Both the position numbers and the translations under genes were made by a program. 64,000 bases of DNA from Acanthochromis polyacanthus. Taxonomy: Eukaryota > Chordata > Actinopteri > Pomacentridae. The notes below the pieces were generated by a model. It saw only the letters and a list, made by a program, of their open reading frames with translations, was not told where the DNA came from and ran no database searches. Below, one piece after another: positions 1 to 12,070 of this stretch. Within the stretch, counting starts at the first letter, position 1. Every line of letters begins with the position of its first letter. The stretch is from the NCBI RefSeq assembly GCF_021347895.1, contig NC_067136.1, positions 3,959,348 through 4,023,347 on the forward strand, read 5' to 3'.

Positions 1-433
1 TTGTTTTAAATCATTTCAACATGTCCGACCCATTTCTGTCTCCGTAGCCACCGGACCTGTTGTTGTTGTTGATATTTCACAGTAAGAATCAACCTATTTT
101 TATTCAGAACAAGCAGTAGCGACACCACACAGCAGATGATGTGGTCCTGCCAAGCATTTCAAAATAAGAGCCTCTCATAGAGGTCGCAATCAGTCGTCAC
201 CATGCTGCCTTAATTTGATGCCTGATTCTATGCAAGAACACACTCCGTGATTGTTTTTGTGTCCGTCTGTGTGTGCTGGTGCTGTCCATTCAACTATACA
301 AACAGCAGGGGGCGCTGCTCCTGCAGGTAACAGCATGTGTCTGCAGTTTCAGGACCTTTGTCTTTTTGCATCAGCTCAGCCTACTGAATTAGACTAAACT
401 TCGCTAAAATCCTCCAAAATTACAACCAGAATA
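1..433. other. Intergenic, no gene seen
   Basis: No open reading frame or splice structure that looks coding was found here. The only notable site is a CTCF-like core (AGCAGGGGGCGCTG) at about 304-317. The rest is unremarkable intergenic DNA. Confidence 0.5.
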
Positions 434-748
434 CAGGGGTCCTCAGCTTACGTCAAAATTCTATTTCCTACGCCGCTACGTTTCGCCGTAAGTCGGAACT
501 CGCACGCTGTAACGAATGTGGCCTACAACCGGTGAATGTAAACAAAGCCGTCTTCCTCGTATAGCGCTGCGTGACAAAGTATTTGTTTGCTCCACTTGCC
601 AGCTAGTTCCTGCGCGTAATTTGTTTTAACGTTGCAAACGCCGTATGTCGGAATGATGGAACAAGACTTTCTTCACAAATTTATGGTAGATGGTAACGTA
701 GCCATGAAACGCCGTAGGTCGAGGACGTCGTAAACTGTGGACCTGCTG
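434..748. mobile_element. Small TA-flanked MITE (Tc1/mariner-like)
   Basis: The left end reads CAGGGGTCCTCAGCTTACG. The right end, reverse-complemented, begins CAGCAGGTCCACAGTTTACG, so the two form an imperfect terminal inverted repeat. The dinucleotide TA flanks both sides (432-433 and 749-750), as expected for Tc1/mariner-type insertion. The 315-bp interior repeats 'cgccgta' words and has no coding capacity. Class assignment is inferred from the TA flank only. Confidence 0.5.
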
Positions 749-1249
749 TACTACGTTATGTCCTGCAGTTGAACTTGTTCAGCAGATTGTGTAATTTAGA
801 ATAACAAGGTCGTTAGATAGTTGAAAAGTCATCGTTAGCTTGGGGAGGGGTCACGTCTTGCTGCTCTCTTTTCTGGCCAGAAATGTGGCCCTTCCTGCAG
901 CAGGTGCTTCTTCTTTATGGTACGCGTCAACAGGATCCGTCAATTTCTCGCATCCCATTCATTGTCTACATGAAACGCACCGCGTTGAATGCTGGTTCTG
1001 TTGCGGTGCGTTTGGAGGTCCAAATCAATGTGAAACTTTTATGACACTATTGCCGTTTAACTAAAACAAAGACAGATTCAGCAGATTATTAATGCTTTCA
1101 GAAATACTTTTTGCTGAACTGTTTTCGGAATAAAAGAGAAAGTTTGTGATCGAGACACCATGTCAGTCCGATGCTTCTAACGAACTGAAGCTCAAAATGC
1201 TGTCTTTTGACCAGCTAGTGATCCGCTCACCAAGCTGATAATTTTCAGA
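749..1249. other. Intergenic, no gene seen
   Basis: There is a 74-codon open frame at 840-1064, but it has no ATG context, homology or splice structure that suggests a real protein. Nothing else was recognised. Confidence 0.4.
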
Positions 1250-1930
1250 TGTGTTTACATCCGAGAAAAATGGGTCATGTGGACATGTATCATAATATGC
1301 TGGATGTTAATGTGCCAGACACTAATGTGTCGGATGCTAACATGTTGGATGCTCACGTGCCAGACGCTAACATGTGGTACGCTATAATGTGAGATGCTAA
1401 CGTGTTCGATGCTAACATGCTAGATGTTACTGTGCCGTACGCAAATGTGCTGGATGCTAACATGTCATTGCTAACGCGCCGGACACTAATGTGTCATTGG
1501 TATCGTGTTGGATGCTCACGTGCTGGACACTAACATATCTTATGCTAACATGTCATCGTTATAACGGATAATAATGTATCAGATGTTAACGCATCTGATG
1601 CTAACGTGCCATCGCTAATATGTCAGATACTAGTGTGTCATTGCTACCATGTCAGATGCTAACGTGCCAGAGACTAACATATCTTACACTAACGTGTCAT
1701 TATCTTATCAGACACTAATGTGTCAGATGTTAACGTGTCGGATGCTAACGTGCCATTGCTAACATGTCAGATGCCAACGTGCTGGAAACTAACATGTCTT
1801 AGGCTAACGTGTCGTCGTTATCATACTGGACCCTAATGTGTCAGATGTTAACGTGTCGGATGCTAACGCGTCGTCGGTAACATGTCAGACGCTAACATGC
1901 CAGACGCTAACATGCCAGACGCTAACATAT
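1250..1930. repeat. Degenerate 'gatgctaacgtgtcg' minisatellite
   Basis: About 680 bp is built from variants of a ~15-17 bp word (gatgctaacgtgtcg, gacgctaacatgcca and similar), strongly diverged between copies. Similar 'ctaac' words recur in SRRT introns 6 and 9 and in the intron at 35509-37054. No coding sense is apparent. Confidence 0.75.
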
Positions 1931-2654
1931 CAAAAAATGTGATCCTTCCTGCAACAAGTGCTGTTCCCTCAGTTATTTAACTCAGTAGGTGGCGCTGTCG
2001 TGATAAACAATGTCCTTGAAATGCGATGCTGCAGCTGTGGTCCTGGAAATGCAGCTCCTGCAGGGAGCGCTCCTCTCCGGTACTCCCAGCACACAGCGCC
2101 CTCCACAAGATGCTGTTCTGTGTTCTGTGTGACTCTCAGCCAGTCAGAGGGTCTGTTAGAGTTGAAGTCCATAGAGTGAATGTGTTGTAAAGAGCAGAAC
2201 CTTAAAGTCTGTAGACTGAGTTTTCAGGGGGTGAAACTCCACTTTGAGATCTTTTAAACTGTTACCGGGGAAACGCTAAAGGCCTTTTTATATTTCACAT
2301 CGTAATCTTTGTTGTTTAGTTTTTTAAAATTTACCTCTTCACGTTTCTTTCGTGGTGCCAAACCATCGTCTCCTCGCAGGATATTTTTTAAAAAAAAGTT
2401 TGTCTGTGTGGGAAGCAAGGTTTCAACCAACGCCTCCAGGTTTCAGTCCATACGAGGAATCAGCTTTGTACAAACTGCATTAAATTATTGTGTTGAGATT
2501 TTAATAAAAACTGAGCTGAAACTGAAACATCTTGGTGTCGTCTGTCGGCCACGAGAGAATCCGCTTCATCAACTGCCTTCATTTAATCAGTGTGTGGAAC
2601 CTAAAATAAAAACCGGGATTGAATCTTCTTCAATGAATATCTTCTGTCCAGAAG
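1931..2654. other. Intergenic, no gene seen
   Basis: A 121-codon open frame at 2309-2674 and two ~70-codon frames at 1958-2179 have no recognisable domain and no splice support. A CTCF-like GTAGGTGGCGCTG lies at about 1985-1997. Confidence 0.4.
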
Positions 2655-2850
2655 ACAAACCAAAACCAGTCTAAACCTAGTCAGAACCAGTTTAAAACCA
2701 GTCTAAACCTAGTCAGAACCAGTTTAAAACCAGTCTAAAACTAGTCAGAACCAGTTTAAAACCAGTCTAAAAGTAGTTAGAACCAGTCTAAAACTATGCG
2801 GAACCAGTTTAAAACCAGTCTTTGAGAGCAGTCCGAAAGAACCGCCAGTA
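2655..2850. repeat. Tandem 'accagtctaaaactagtcag' repeat
   Basis: About six copies of a ~30-bp unit (aaaaccagtctaaacctagtcagaaccagttt-like, degenerate). The same word family fills ZNHIT1 intron 5 at 16320-17080 and 19590-19680. Confidence 0.75.
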
Positions 2851-2899
2851 ATCCCAATCATAAAACTGGTTTGAAGGAAAACATGGATGCTAATCTGGA

Positions 2900-3065
2900 T
2901 TTATATGAGGTAGGCTTTATAACTAGTATTGGTAGTATTAATAGTAATGCTACTACTAGTGGTAATACACCAACTACTGCTGCTGATACTGTCACTGCTA
3001 CTACAACTTGTAATACTAGTACACATGCTAATACTACTTTACTACTCTAACAGCTATTTATACTA
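2900..3065. repeat. Degenerate ACT/AGT trinucleotide tract
   Basis: Short runs of tac/act/gct trinucleotides dominate this stretch (for example tactactactgctgc). It is a decayed microsatellite. Confidence 0.6.
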
Positions 3066-3318
3066 CTACTGCTGCTTGTACAACTGAAAAAAGAGCCAAA
3101 AACTCTTCTTACTTATGAAAAGTCATTCCAAGTTTCCTTGTCTCAATCGTACAACGTAGTGTGCAACTGTATGAAGTGAGTCGGCAGACTCGTTTCTGTT
3201 TTCACTCCGTCTACATCAACGGAATGCTCTGAAACTTTACCCCACTAGCTTAGCCTTGTAGCACGCAGCTCAGAGGGGCGTGGCCTATCTACTGATTTAT
3301 ATCTATGGTCCTATTAGT

Positions 3319-3634
3319 AGGGAGGTCAAGTGACTTGACTTCAAGTCATGATGCAAAGGTCTTTGGTATGGAAGTACCTTAGGGTCATACAAATAAATTT
3401 ATCCTAAGACACAAGTGAGATCATGCTTTGGCCACCAACAATCCTTGAGATGCCCATATCTTTGCTTCTGTTATAGCTATAATGATAAATTTGCTATGAT
3501 AAATTTCGTGTCAAAGTGTACATTTTTGGGGTCAAGGAATCCAATAAAATAATTATTTTGGAAATAATTTTTTTTTAAAAAGTAAAGATTTTAAGTTGAA
3601 CATCTGGATGGAGGCTGATAAAAGTTGACCTCCC
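3319..3634. mobile_element. Possible small inverted-repeat element
   Basis: GGGAGGTCAA at 3319-3328 is mirrored by TTGACCTCCC at 3625-3634. The ~300-bp interior is non-coding and AT-rich. No convincing target duplication was found, so this could be a chance 10-bp match. Confidence 0.35.
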
Positions 3635-3684
3635 TTCATTTCTCTGGAGTGACTCCATGGATTTTAGGGATGCTGGTTAAAGAC

Positions 3685-5304
3685 CAGGGGCCTCATTTAT
3701 AAAGCTTGTGTACGCACAAAACAGAGCGAGAAAGTGGCGTAAATCACAACCTTTGTGTAGAAAGTGGCGTACGCTGTGTTCGTTGTGATTTCTAAAACAA
3801 ACTTGTCGTGAGAATGTGTGCACCGGTGCTCCAACCTTGATTCTTGATGCTTGCGTATGCACAAAACAGGGCTAGAAAGTGGCGTAAATCACAACCTTTG
3901 CATAGAAAGTGGCGTACGTTGTGATTTCTAAAACAAACTTGGCGTGAGAATGTGCGCACCGGTGCTCCAACTTTGATGCTTGCTGAAGCACATTTTGGAG
4001 ACAGAGGGAACGGCAGTGCCGGAGGGTGAAGTGGTGAATTGAAACCAGATTGATCTCAAACCTTTATTGTTATCACATATTAGACTTGTAGAGCCGGATA
4101 ATCATAAACCCTCATTGTTGTAGATGTTCATATAGTGCGTCATTCGGCCTACGACTGTATTTGCAGAACTATGTTCATATATCAAACTTCCATCTTCAAA
4201 TGATATAGAGCGGTGAGTGGCACTGATTGATTACTAATTTGGAAAAGGCCTGTGACAATCAGTCCAATCGCTGATTAAGCAGATAAATAGCGGGTGACAG
4301 CCGTGCGTAATGTGGCACAATGGATGAGCTGGCATTGCTGGAAGATCATGTTAAGAATGGAGAGAGATTTTAGGATCACGGGGATTTGCCCATGATGATG
4401 ACTGGCTAATAAGCCGATTCAGATTCCCTAGAGCAGTACTCTTGGATCTTTGTGCTGAACTGGGCCGTCTTAGACAGACCCACCCGCCCAAACCATCCCG
4501 GTACAGACACAGGAGCTGATGACTCGGGGGTTTCTGGCTCCTTCCAGCGTTAAGTGGCCGACAGGTATGTGTTTTATATGAAGAATATATGAGGTTACAT
4601 TTGTTGTCTAAATCCTATCTGGGTCTGATATACAGTTAAATGATGTCCTTTAGGTCTGGGATATCACAACCATCACTCAGTGCAATAATGCCAGCTGTTT
4701 GGATGACATTATAAACATGACCAGTCAGTACATCAGGTTTCCTTACACTGTGGGTGAACAGGCCAACATTAAACGGCAATTTGCAGCGATGTCCGGTTTC
4801 CCAAATGTAATCGGCGTAACTGACTGCACTCGTGTTGCTGTAAGGGCTCCGAGTGAAAATGAATTTGTCTATGTGAACCGAAAAAATGTACATTCAATCA
4901 GTGTAGAAATTATTTGTACATCAGACATGATCATAACAAATTTAGTGGCAGGGTGGCCTGGGTCAACACATGATTCATTCATCCTGACGCACAACAGTGA
5001 AAAGACTGCAGGGGGCGCTGTGTAAAATGCCGTGGATCAGCAGCTTATTTATATACAGATACATTCATGAGTTACTTTGCATTGACCATTCATGGTAAAA
5101 TGTGGGTGTGTTGTGGGCGGAATGTGAGGTGGATCCACCTGTGCAATCTTCCAGCTGGTGTGTGATTTATCAAGAAATTGCGTGCAGATGTGCTTACGCA
5201 CAGTTTTATAAATCAGGGGTGAAGGGCATACGCCCATTTCAGATTTTCGGCGTACGCAAACTTTAGTATGGATCCTACGCAATGTTTTATAAATGAGGCC
5301 CCTG
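3685..5304 (+). mobile_element. PIF/Harbinger transposon, broken transposase
   Basis: The ends are near-perfect inverted repeats (CAGGGGCCTCATTTATAAA at 3685, its complement ending at 5304). The 1.6-kb interior encodes a decayed HARBI1-like transposase. An ATG near 4322 opens MDELALLEDHVKNGERDF and is soon broken by a stop. The best block, 4699-5010, holds the motifs YTVGEQANIKRQFAAM, GFPNVIGVTDCTRVA and WPGSTHDSFIL; the TDCT and STHD aspartates belong to the DDE catalytic core of this family. The protein ends at an early stop after 5010, so the last acidic residue is lost. The left sub-terminal part carries a ~145-bp tandem duplication (3711-3855 and 3856-3995). No 3-bp TWA duplication is visible. 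Confidence 0.85.
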
Positions 5305-7605
5305 CTCTCCTAGTCGTCTTCCTTCTAGTCACTGTAAAAAGTCACTCCATCCTCGCCGACTTCAACACCTCTTCATGACAACTTCTGACATGGTGTAAAC
5401 TCCAGAATCTCGGAAAAACTGTCAAGACTCGAATTTTCAAAAAACTGGTCGGGCGGAGGAAGTTCCCAAGTAGTTCACTGTTAGTTTGAACCGTCAGACA
5501 GTCTGAGGACTGAAGTTTTATAAGTTTCTCAGTACTTCTGTGTTAGTTTGAACTTTGTGGTGAACAGAAGCCTTAAAACTTGTGACCGTGAGTCTTGATT
5601 TCACATTTAGACCATCCATCTGAGTTCTTCTCAGACCTTCACCTGTGGGTTCTTCAGAAATCCTGAACAAACTTTGATTCTCTTCACTGAACAGTAAAGT
5701 TTGTGGAGATCAGAAGGTAACATTAGTTTGATCGATGCCTTCAACTACTAGTAGACTTTATCTGGAAAGCAGTTTTCTGAAATGAGTTCTTAGTAAATCT
5801 GTCCACAGTCAAACCAAGAACACAGAAAGAGGAAATGTTTGAAGAAACAACTTGATGTTTTCATTTCAGACCAGAAAACACTTTAAGACCTTTATCTGTT
5901 TTTGCTCTTTCATCGTTTTATCGTCTCTTCTGTTTAATTTGATCTTCTAAAGTCTAACTGGTGTCTTTTACAATGTTTCGTCTTTAGTTTGATTCTTCTT
6001 AAATGTTTAGTTTTGTTCTTTTCTCACCTTTTATTCTTTTCTAATGTCTGATTTGATTTAAAAATGTTTTATCTTTTTAATGTTTGTTGTTTTATCGGCT
6101 TGTTTGATAAATTTCCTTTTCTTTCCCAATGTTTTAATTTTTAGAGTAAATCTTTAAGGTTTTTCTTTTTAAATGTTTTACCACCTTTTAATGTTTTTAT
6201 TTTTAAATGCTTCATTGTATTTTCTGTTTATTTCCTATTTAAAGTTTTGTGTTTGAGATTTAATTAAATGTTTTGTCTTTTTAAAGGTTTAATTTTAAAA
6301 ATATTTCATCTTTAATGTTTAATATTTGTTTAAATATGTTGTTTAATGTTAAATGTTTTGTATCTTCTGTTTAATTTAAGTGTATTTAATGTTTAATTTT
6401 CTTTTTTAAAGTTTTATTGTATTAAATGTTTCCTTCGATTTATTTGCTTTTTAATGTAGTTTATTTCTTTTTTTTTTCTGTCCAGATTTTAACCTTAAAA
6501 ATGAAACAAACCCTTAAATCACAATAAAATACTTCTGTTGTCACAATCATGAGTCAGTCAGTTAATCAACTCAACTTTATTTGTTTAGCACCTTTCACAC
6601 AGATGACAAAACTACACAATCAAAGAGGAAAAAAAACTATGATTGAAACTCAAAAACACTTTAAAAAAGATTTCACATGGTAATAAAATGTGTTCAGGGG
6701 ATGGAGGGAGTTTATTGAAGTCTTCTTGGTTCACACAGTAAATCATTTAAAATAGAAACTTGATATTCAGTCTAAGGAAACTGCAGAGCGACAGAAGAAC
6801 CAACGATATCTCCTGTTTTCTCCTCTTCTGGTGCTTTCAGACCAAAGAACTACAGACTCTTCACAACCTGCTCAAACTCTTGGTACAGGACCTCACCACA
6901 CGGGTCAACAAGGTTTCCTTCTCATTTCTACTCTGAAGCTCACCTTCTCCTGCTCAAACTGCTGACAAATGTTTGTGCTGCTCTAAAGTCTGGTCTCCAG
7001 AACTTCCTAAAAACTCTCAAAGTCTCTTCTGCTGCAGGTTGCTTTGTAGAACTGTTCCAGAAAACCTCACTAAACCACATGGAGGGGCCTCAAGATAGTC
7101 GTCCAAATGAAACCGTACAAAAACCAAACTAGCACAACCCAAACGCTAAAGTCTCCTGCAGCCAACCAGAGAAGCTCTTTAAACAGAGAATCAGGACAGG
7201 AACTCTTACCTTCTGGACAACCAACGTTGGTTCACAAACAACCAAAAACCTCTAAAGACTCACTACAGCCAAGATAAAGACACAACTCAGCTGCACCAAA
7301 CCCACTAATCACTGCACACATTAGCACCATGTGCTAACTGTGGCTAAAGAACCACATTTACCAAGACAACTATCCAGTACAAAGCCCTAAAACACACCAA
7401 GAAACACATTAAAGAGGATTTTACTGCTGGAAGCTGCAAGCCAACGCCTAAAGAACAAACTAAAGCAACGGAGCCAAACCTGGTTCAGTGAAGAGAAGCA
7501 GAGGAAATGTTTGACTGCAGACATAAAGCAGGAAGACACTGAGCTGCTCAGATGTTCCTGATGACACCAAGCAGCCACCTGGACAGCCAATAGGAACACA
7601 GCTTA
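5305..7605. other. Intergenic: T-rich tract and a LINE-tail-like remnant
   Basis: No gene seen. About 5870-6480 is very T-rich with repeated 'ttttaatgttt' words. At 6568-6600 the sequence caactttatttgtttagcac resembles the antisense 3' tail of common fish LINE/SINE families. 6690-7600 is ordinary non-coding DNA. Confidence 0.5.
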
Positions 7606-8360
7606 CCCCTAAATTCCACATAACGCGAAAGCGCTGCGCCGCGCAGCGGAACGGAGCGCCGCCGTCTTGCTCCGAAAGTCAAAGCACACAGCAAGCACTG
7701 CGCAGCGGCGCGCCGTCCGGATGGGGAGGGCTGCTCCTCAGAGAGGCTCTCCTGTGAACAGCGATATCACGCGATAAAAACACATGATATAAACAGAAAA
7801 TAAATAAACCACACCTCATTTCGCTTCTACAAGGTCGCTCTGCTTGACCCAGCCACATTGCTCTGTGATTTATACTTCTAGCATGGTTGAGTACATGATT
7901 TATGTTTTGATCTCAAATGAGTGCTTTTCTTTATCCAATAGTTAATTTTGTATGGTTTATTCTATATAAAAGCGACAATTTCTCTTGTCCATGGTGTCGT
8001 GTTGTATCTGGGACCCTGTTGACCTGATGCTCGTGCCTCCGGAGGTGTAATAACATATAGGAAAAAAATTTACGTCCGAGAGGTCGTGTATTGTGTTTTA
8101 TTTTGAAAGTTCCGGTTTAAGTTCCTGTGTGGTGCTTTCTCAACGACAGTGAATTTACGAGGTTTTGAAGCGGCGGCGCAGAAAATAGAACTGAAGCGAA
8201 TCTCCAGCGCCGGCGCTTCAGAGACGCGGCGCTGGCGTTCCGCAGCGCGTGCAGTGGAATTTGTCTGATAGAAGAGAATGGGTTCTAAGTGCTGCGCAGT
8301 ACGATTCAAGAGCGCGGCGCTGCGCAGCGCGGCCGTTTCGCGTTATGTGGAATTTAGGGG
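7606..8360. mobile_element. Non-autonomous Harbinger-like MITE, TTA duplication
   Basis: The left end CCCCTAAATTCCACATAACG is the exact complement of the right end, and TTA flanks both sides (7603-7605, 8361-8363). A 3-bp TTA/TAA duplication is typical of PIF/Harbinger. Just inside the ends are GC-rich runs of gcgctgcgc-type words, unlike the AT-rich middle. An antisense 79-codon frame at 8070-8309 has no recognisable domain. The class is inferred from the duplication. Confidence 0.75.
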
Positions 8361-9485
8361 TTACTGGAAGTCCAGAGGGCTGGCTTAGTGAAGGAAATTT
8401 AGTTTAAAGTTGAAGCAGAAAGTTAACAAAGAAAGTTGAAAACCACCTTCTGATCCCTGAAATCTCTGAGTTTTCACACAAAGAACACCTGAACATGTCA
8501 AACTGGTTCCACAGTAGAACCTTCACTGTAAAACGTCATAGTATGGTGTGTTGATCAAAAAACATTACAACCGGCTGTCTGGGAGCGACACAAAAACAGG
8601 ACAAACGCTGGTTTATAGGGGTTGAAGGAGTAAGTTTACAACAACACAACATGTGAGCAGAAAAATCACAAAGTCTGTCTTTAGTTCAGCTGAAAATCTG
8701 AGTTTTTGTCTTATTTATTGACCAAACTTTTCAGGAAGTAGATGAAGAATAACTAAAGCTCTCATGTAGAAGTCCAGCTTCTTTTGGATCCGTGTGGAGA
8801 GTTTAATCTTAGAGTTTGTAAAGCTGTTGAGTTTTTAGAGTCACATGGATTGTTTTGACATTTAATAACCGAGTCCTGAAATAAAATTACAGTTGTGGAT
8901 TTCTGTCATTTAGTCTGGACTAAACAAATAACAGCAGCATAAATCTCAAACGTCTTTATGAGGAGTCTGGATTGAGGTTTCTCACTTGATAATGATCAAA
9001 ACATGAAATTTAGGTTGGTTTAAAGGAATATTCCACCTTAAATCTTTGAATGTTGACCTCAAAGGTTGGTTTCAGGAAGTCTTCCCCCGACAAGGTCCTC
9101 ACACATCCACCTTAAAGGAACATTCCACCTTAAATGCCTGGACATGCACCTAAAATGTTGGTTTAACTGAGTATTCCATCCAAAATCCTCTGAGACCTGA
9201 GTGACTGGTTAAAAGGAATATTCCCCCTCAAACCTTCACTAGGTCAGTCTGTGTAGCAGCGACAGCAGAAAGAGGTCCTCTCTGGGTGGAAGAACGGCGT
9301 CTGAGTGGCAGCTCCCTTTCTGCTCTTACCTTACTCACTAAACTCAAGGTCCATGGAGGACTCCAGTAGGTGACGTTTCCTGCTGCAACCTTCTCTTTTT
9401 CAGCTTTCTTCCACATCCGATTGCTCCTGACCTGGTTTCTGTTGACGTTTTTGACCCTTTATTGAGCTTTGACTGATCTGAGAAC
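8361..9485. other. Intergenic; degenerate repeats, then 5'UTR-like sequence
   Basis: No gene seen up to 9240. About 9020-9235 contains three diverged copies of a unit containing 'aaaggaatattccacctta'. About 9240-9485 looks like transcribed leader upstream of the NMRK2-like copy, but this cannot be proven from sequence alone. Confidence 0.4.
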
Positions 9486-9983
9486 ATGAAGTACATCATC
9501 GTTATCGGCGGCGTAACCGATGGAGGGAAAACCAGCCTCACCAACCGCCTGATCAAGAACCTGCCCAACTGCTCCTGGTCCATCAGGATGACTTCTTCAA
9601 GCACCAAGATCAGACTGAAGTTGGTGAAGATGGCTTTAAGCAGTACGATGTCATCACTGCTCTGGACATGGACGCCATGATGAGGAGGATCTACGCGTGG
9701 CTGGAGAACCCGGTGAAGTTTGAGAAGTCTCATGGCGTTAATAACACCCTGGACACAGAGATGGTCCTGAAGGAGGAGGAGGAGACTCACATCCTCACTG
9801 TGGAGGGCTTCCTGCTTCACACCTACAGGCCTTTGATGGACGTGCTAAACCAGCGTTACTTTATTTCCATCCCATATGAAGAATGCAAAAAGAGGAGGAG
9901 CTCTAGGAAGTCCACGGTACCAGACCCCCCCATCCTGTTCTATGTCCACGTCTGGACCATGGACCTGCAACACAAGAACATCT
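9486..9983 (+). pseudogene. nmrk2: Nicotinamide riboside kinase (NMRK2-type) intronless pseudogene
   Basis: NMRK enzymes phosphorylate nicotinamide riboside to NMN in NAD+ salvage. The ATG at 9486 opens [20 protein letters not shown], with the P-loop [10 protein letters not shown]. After LPNC (about 9575) one base is missing relative to the family, and the reading continues in another frame as [12 protein letters not shown], then [52 protein letters not shown] and HVW. The GEDGFKQ and KSHGVN words fit NMRK2 better than NMRK1. The family normally has several introns here and none is present, which suggests a retrocopy. Similarity stops just after HVW, where the sequence runs into a hAT 3' end at 9984, so the C-terminal third is missing. 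Frameshift plus truncation make it non-functional. Confidence 0.88.
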
Positions 9984-10731
9984 GCTCACTGTGGAAGATT
10001 ACTGAGAGCAGCTTTTAGTGATTTCTATGCAGAACACTGTGATGTTTGCTGAGCTGTGAACTATTAAATGACTTAAGAATATAGAATACTGTTACTGTTT
10101 ATTATTGTTCTCAGGTTTACTGTTAAATGTACAGAGTGCTGCTTACTGTATTTTATTGTATTTTAAAATTCCTGCACAGAACATTTCAGATTATTTTAGC
10201 ACAGATCAAGGTACAGATTGTTGTTGTTCACTGTGTATTGGGTAGAACTCATTTAGATTTAGACTGATTAGCACACAGAACCCTGTGATGTTTATGGTTT
10301 ACAGCTGAGAACTAGCTGCTAAAAGTACAGAATATTATTTCTTATTTTAGGTGTGATAATTGTCAGTAAACATTCTAAGAAGTGGAAATTAACAGGGTTG
10401 TATACAGAGCTGTTCTTGTACAATGTTTGTCTCTTAACTGCCCTCAGCATTCTGTGGTTGAGCTAACAGTTTTACATAACAGGCAGATGCTGCAGCTGAT
10501 GATGCTGGAATTCACAGAAACAAGGAAACAAGTCCATCAGAATTTAATGTTAACGGTCCAAAATGAAAAGGTCACATACAGCTTTCCTACTGGGTTAAAG
10601 AGACAAAAAACATGAAAAATACTTTGGAAAAGCCAGAGGTCGATAGCAGCTTTCATTTTTTATTACAACTTTTCAGTGCCCCTCAAAATATCTGTTGTAC
10701 CCCCCTGGGGCCCCCCACTAAAATGAATCTG
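9984..10731 (+). mobile_element. 5'-truncated copy of the hAT 3' end
   Basis: From gctcactgtggaagattact at 9984 this is a close copy of 22992-23674 continued at 29324-29373, the 3' part of the complete hAT element downstream. It lacks the transposase. It keeps the terminal 'ctggatccaccc' in place of the intact end. It has no matching 5' end or target duplication, so it is a fragment. Short frames at 10382-10615 and 10612-10830 are accidental. Confidence 0.85.
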
Positions 10732-11466
10732 GATCCACCCGATGATGCTGCCTCCACCGTGCTTCACGTCATGATGCTGCCTCCACCGTGCTTCATCATG
10801 ATGCTGCCTCCACCGTGCTTCACATCATGATGCTGCCACCACCATGCTTCATCATGATGCTGCCTCCACCATGCTTCATCATGATGCTGCCTCCACCGTG
10901 CTTCACATCATGATGCTGCCTCCACCATGCTTCATCATGATGCTGCCTCCACCATGCTTCACATCATGATGCTGCCACCACCATGCTTCATCATGATGCT
11001 GCCTCCACCATGCTTCACATCATGATGCTGCCACCACCATGCTTCATCATGATGCTGCCTCCACCATGCTTCACATCATGATGCTGCCACCACCATGCTT
11101 CATCATGATGCTGCCTCCACCATGCTTCATCATGATGCTGCCTCCACCATGCTTCATCATGATGCTGCCTCCACCATGCTTCACATCATGATGCTGCCAC
11201 CACCATGCTTCACATCATGATGCTGCCACCACCATGCTTCACATCATGATGCTGCCTCCACCATGCTTCATCATGATGCTGCCTCCACCGTGCTTCACAT
11301 CATGATGCTGCCTCCACCGTGCTTCACATCATGATGCTACCACCACCGTGCTTCACATCATGATGCTGCCTCCACCGTGCTTCACATCATGATGCTACCA
11401 CCACCGTGCTTCACATCATGATGCTGCCTCCACCGTGCTTCACATCATGATGCTGCCTCCACTGTG
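10732..11466. repeat. Minisatellite derived from Tc1 transposase codons
   Basis: About 28 copies of a 25-28 bp unit, atgatgctgcctccaccatg plus cttcatc or cttcacatc, with C/A variation (gcctccacc, gccaccacc). On the minus strand a unit reads KHGGGSIM, the conserved Tc1-transposase motif. The array begins exactly where the hAT fragment ends. It is non-coding as it stands. Confidence 0.85.
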
Positions 11467-12070
11467 CTTCTCAAAATTTCTCCAGAATGACTCAAAGTTG
11501 CACAAGACGAGATGAAATCAACTTGAGTTATTTACAAACGGCAAAAACTTTGAATCCAAAATGAATCAAAACTTCAGAAATGATATCGGCAATAATCTAA
11601 ATAACCCACGGATCAATCAGCAGTGAAATCAGTTTGTTTTGTGAGTTTCTAGGTTTAGTTTTCGACACAAACTGAGGGAAAATCCAACTTTAGATCCACA
11701 TAAACTAACTAAATCTTAATTTTCTTTAATTTATCAGGAAATAAGCTCAAATTTGTAATTAAGTAACTTTTCTTTTCGCAGGGAGATTTAATTTGAAAGA
11801 GTTGGAAGTTTTCATGTTCTCGTGTTTCCTGAAGCTGGAGGCCGGAACGCGATCAGAAAATAGCACCGTGTCGCTCGCCGTAGAAACGGAAACTCGCCGC
11901 AGCGCTTTTCAGGAACCCGTCAATCAAACCGAATCGTGATTAAATCAGGTTTCGGTGTCCATGTGAACGCTTCAGGAGCTTATCGGTGCTGTCGGTGTTA
12001 ACGGGGCTGCTGTGAACCAGTTCGCGCTTCGCCAGGTTTGGAGCTGCGCGGCCGCCGTACAGCAGACAAC
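11467..12070 (+). promoter_or_regulatory. ZNHIT1 upstream region and 5' UTR
   Basis: This is the only sequence between the minisatellite and the ZNHIT1 start codon. From about 11830 it becomes rich in CG dinucleotides (gccggaacgcgatc, tcgctcgccg, gcgcggccgccg), as in TATA-less vertebrate promoters of constitutive genes. No TATA box is apparent. The exact transcription start cannot be placed. Confidence 0.5.

Noticed and set aside
4699..5025. A domesticated HARBI1 host gene
   Set aside because: The frame sits between transposon inverted repeats, lacks the N-terminal and C-terminal catalytic parts, and has no introns or conservation evidence. It is a dead transposon.
10732..11466. CRISPR-like regular repeats
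   Set aside because: The units follow one another without unique spacers, and the context is a vertebrate genome. It is a minisatellite.
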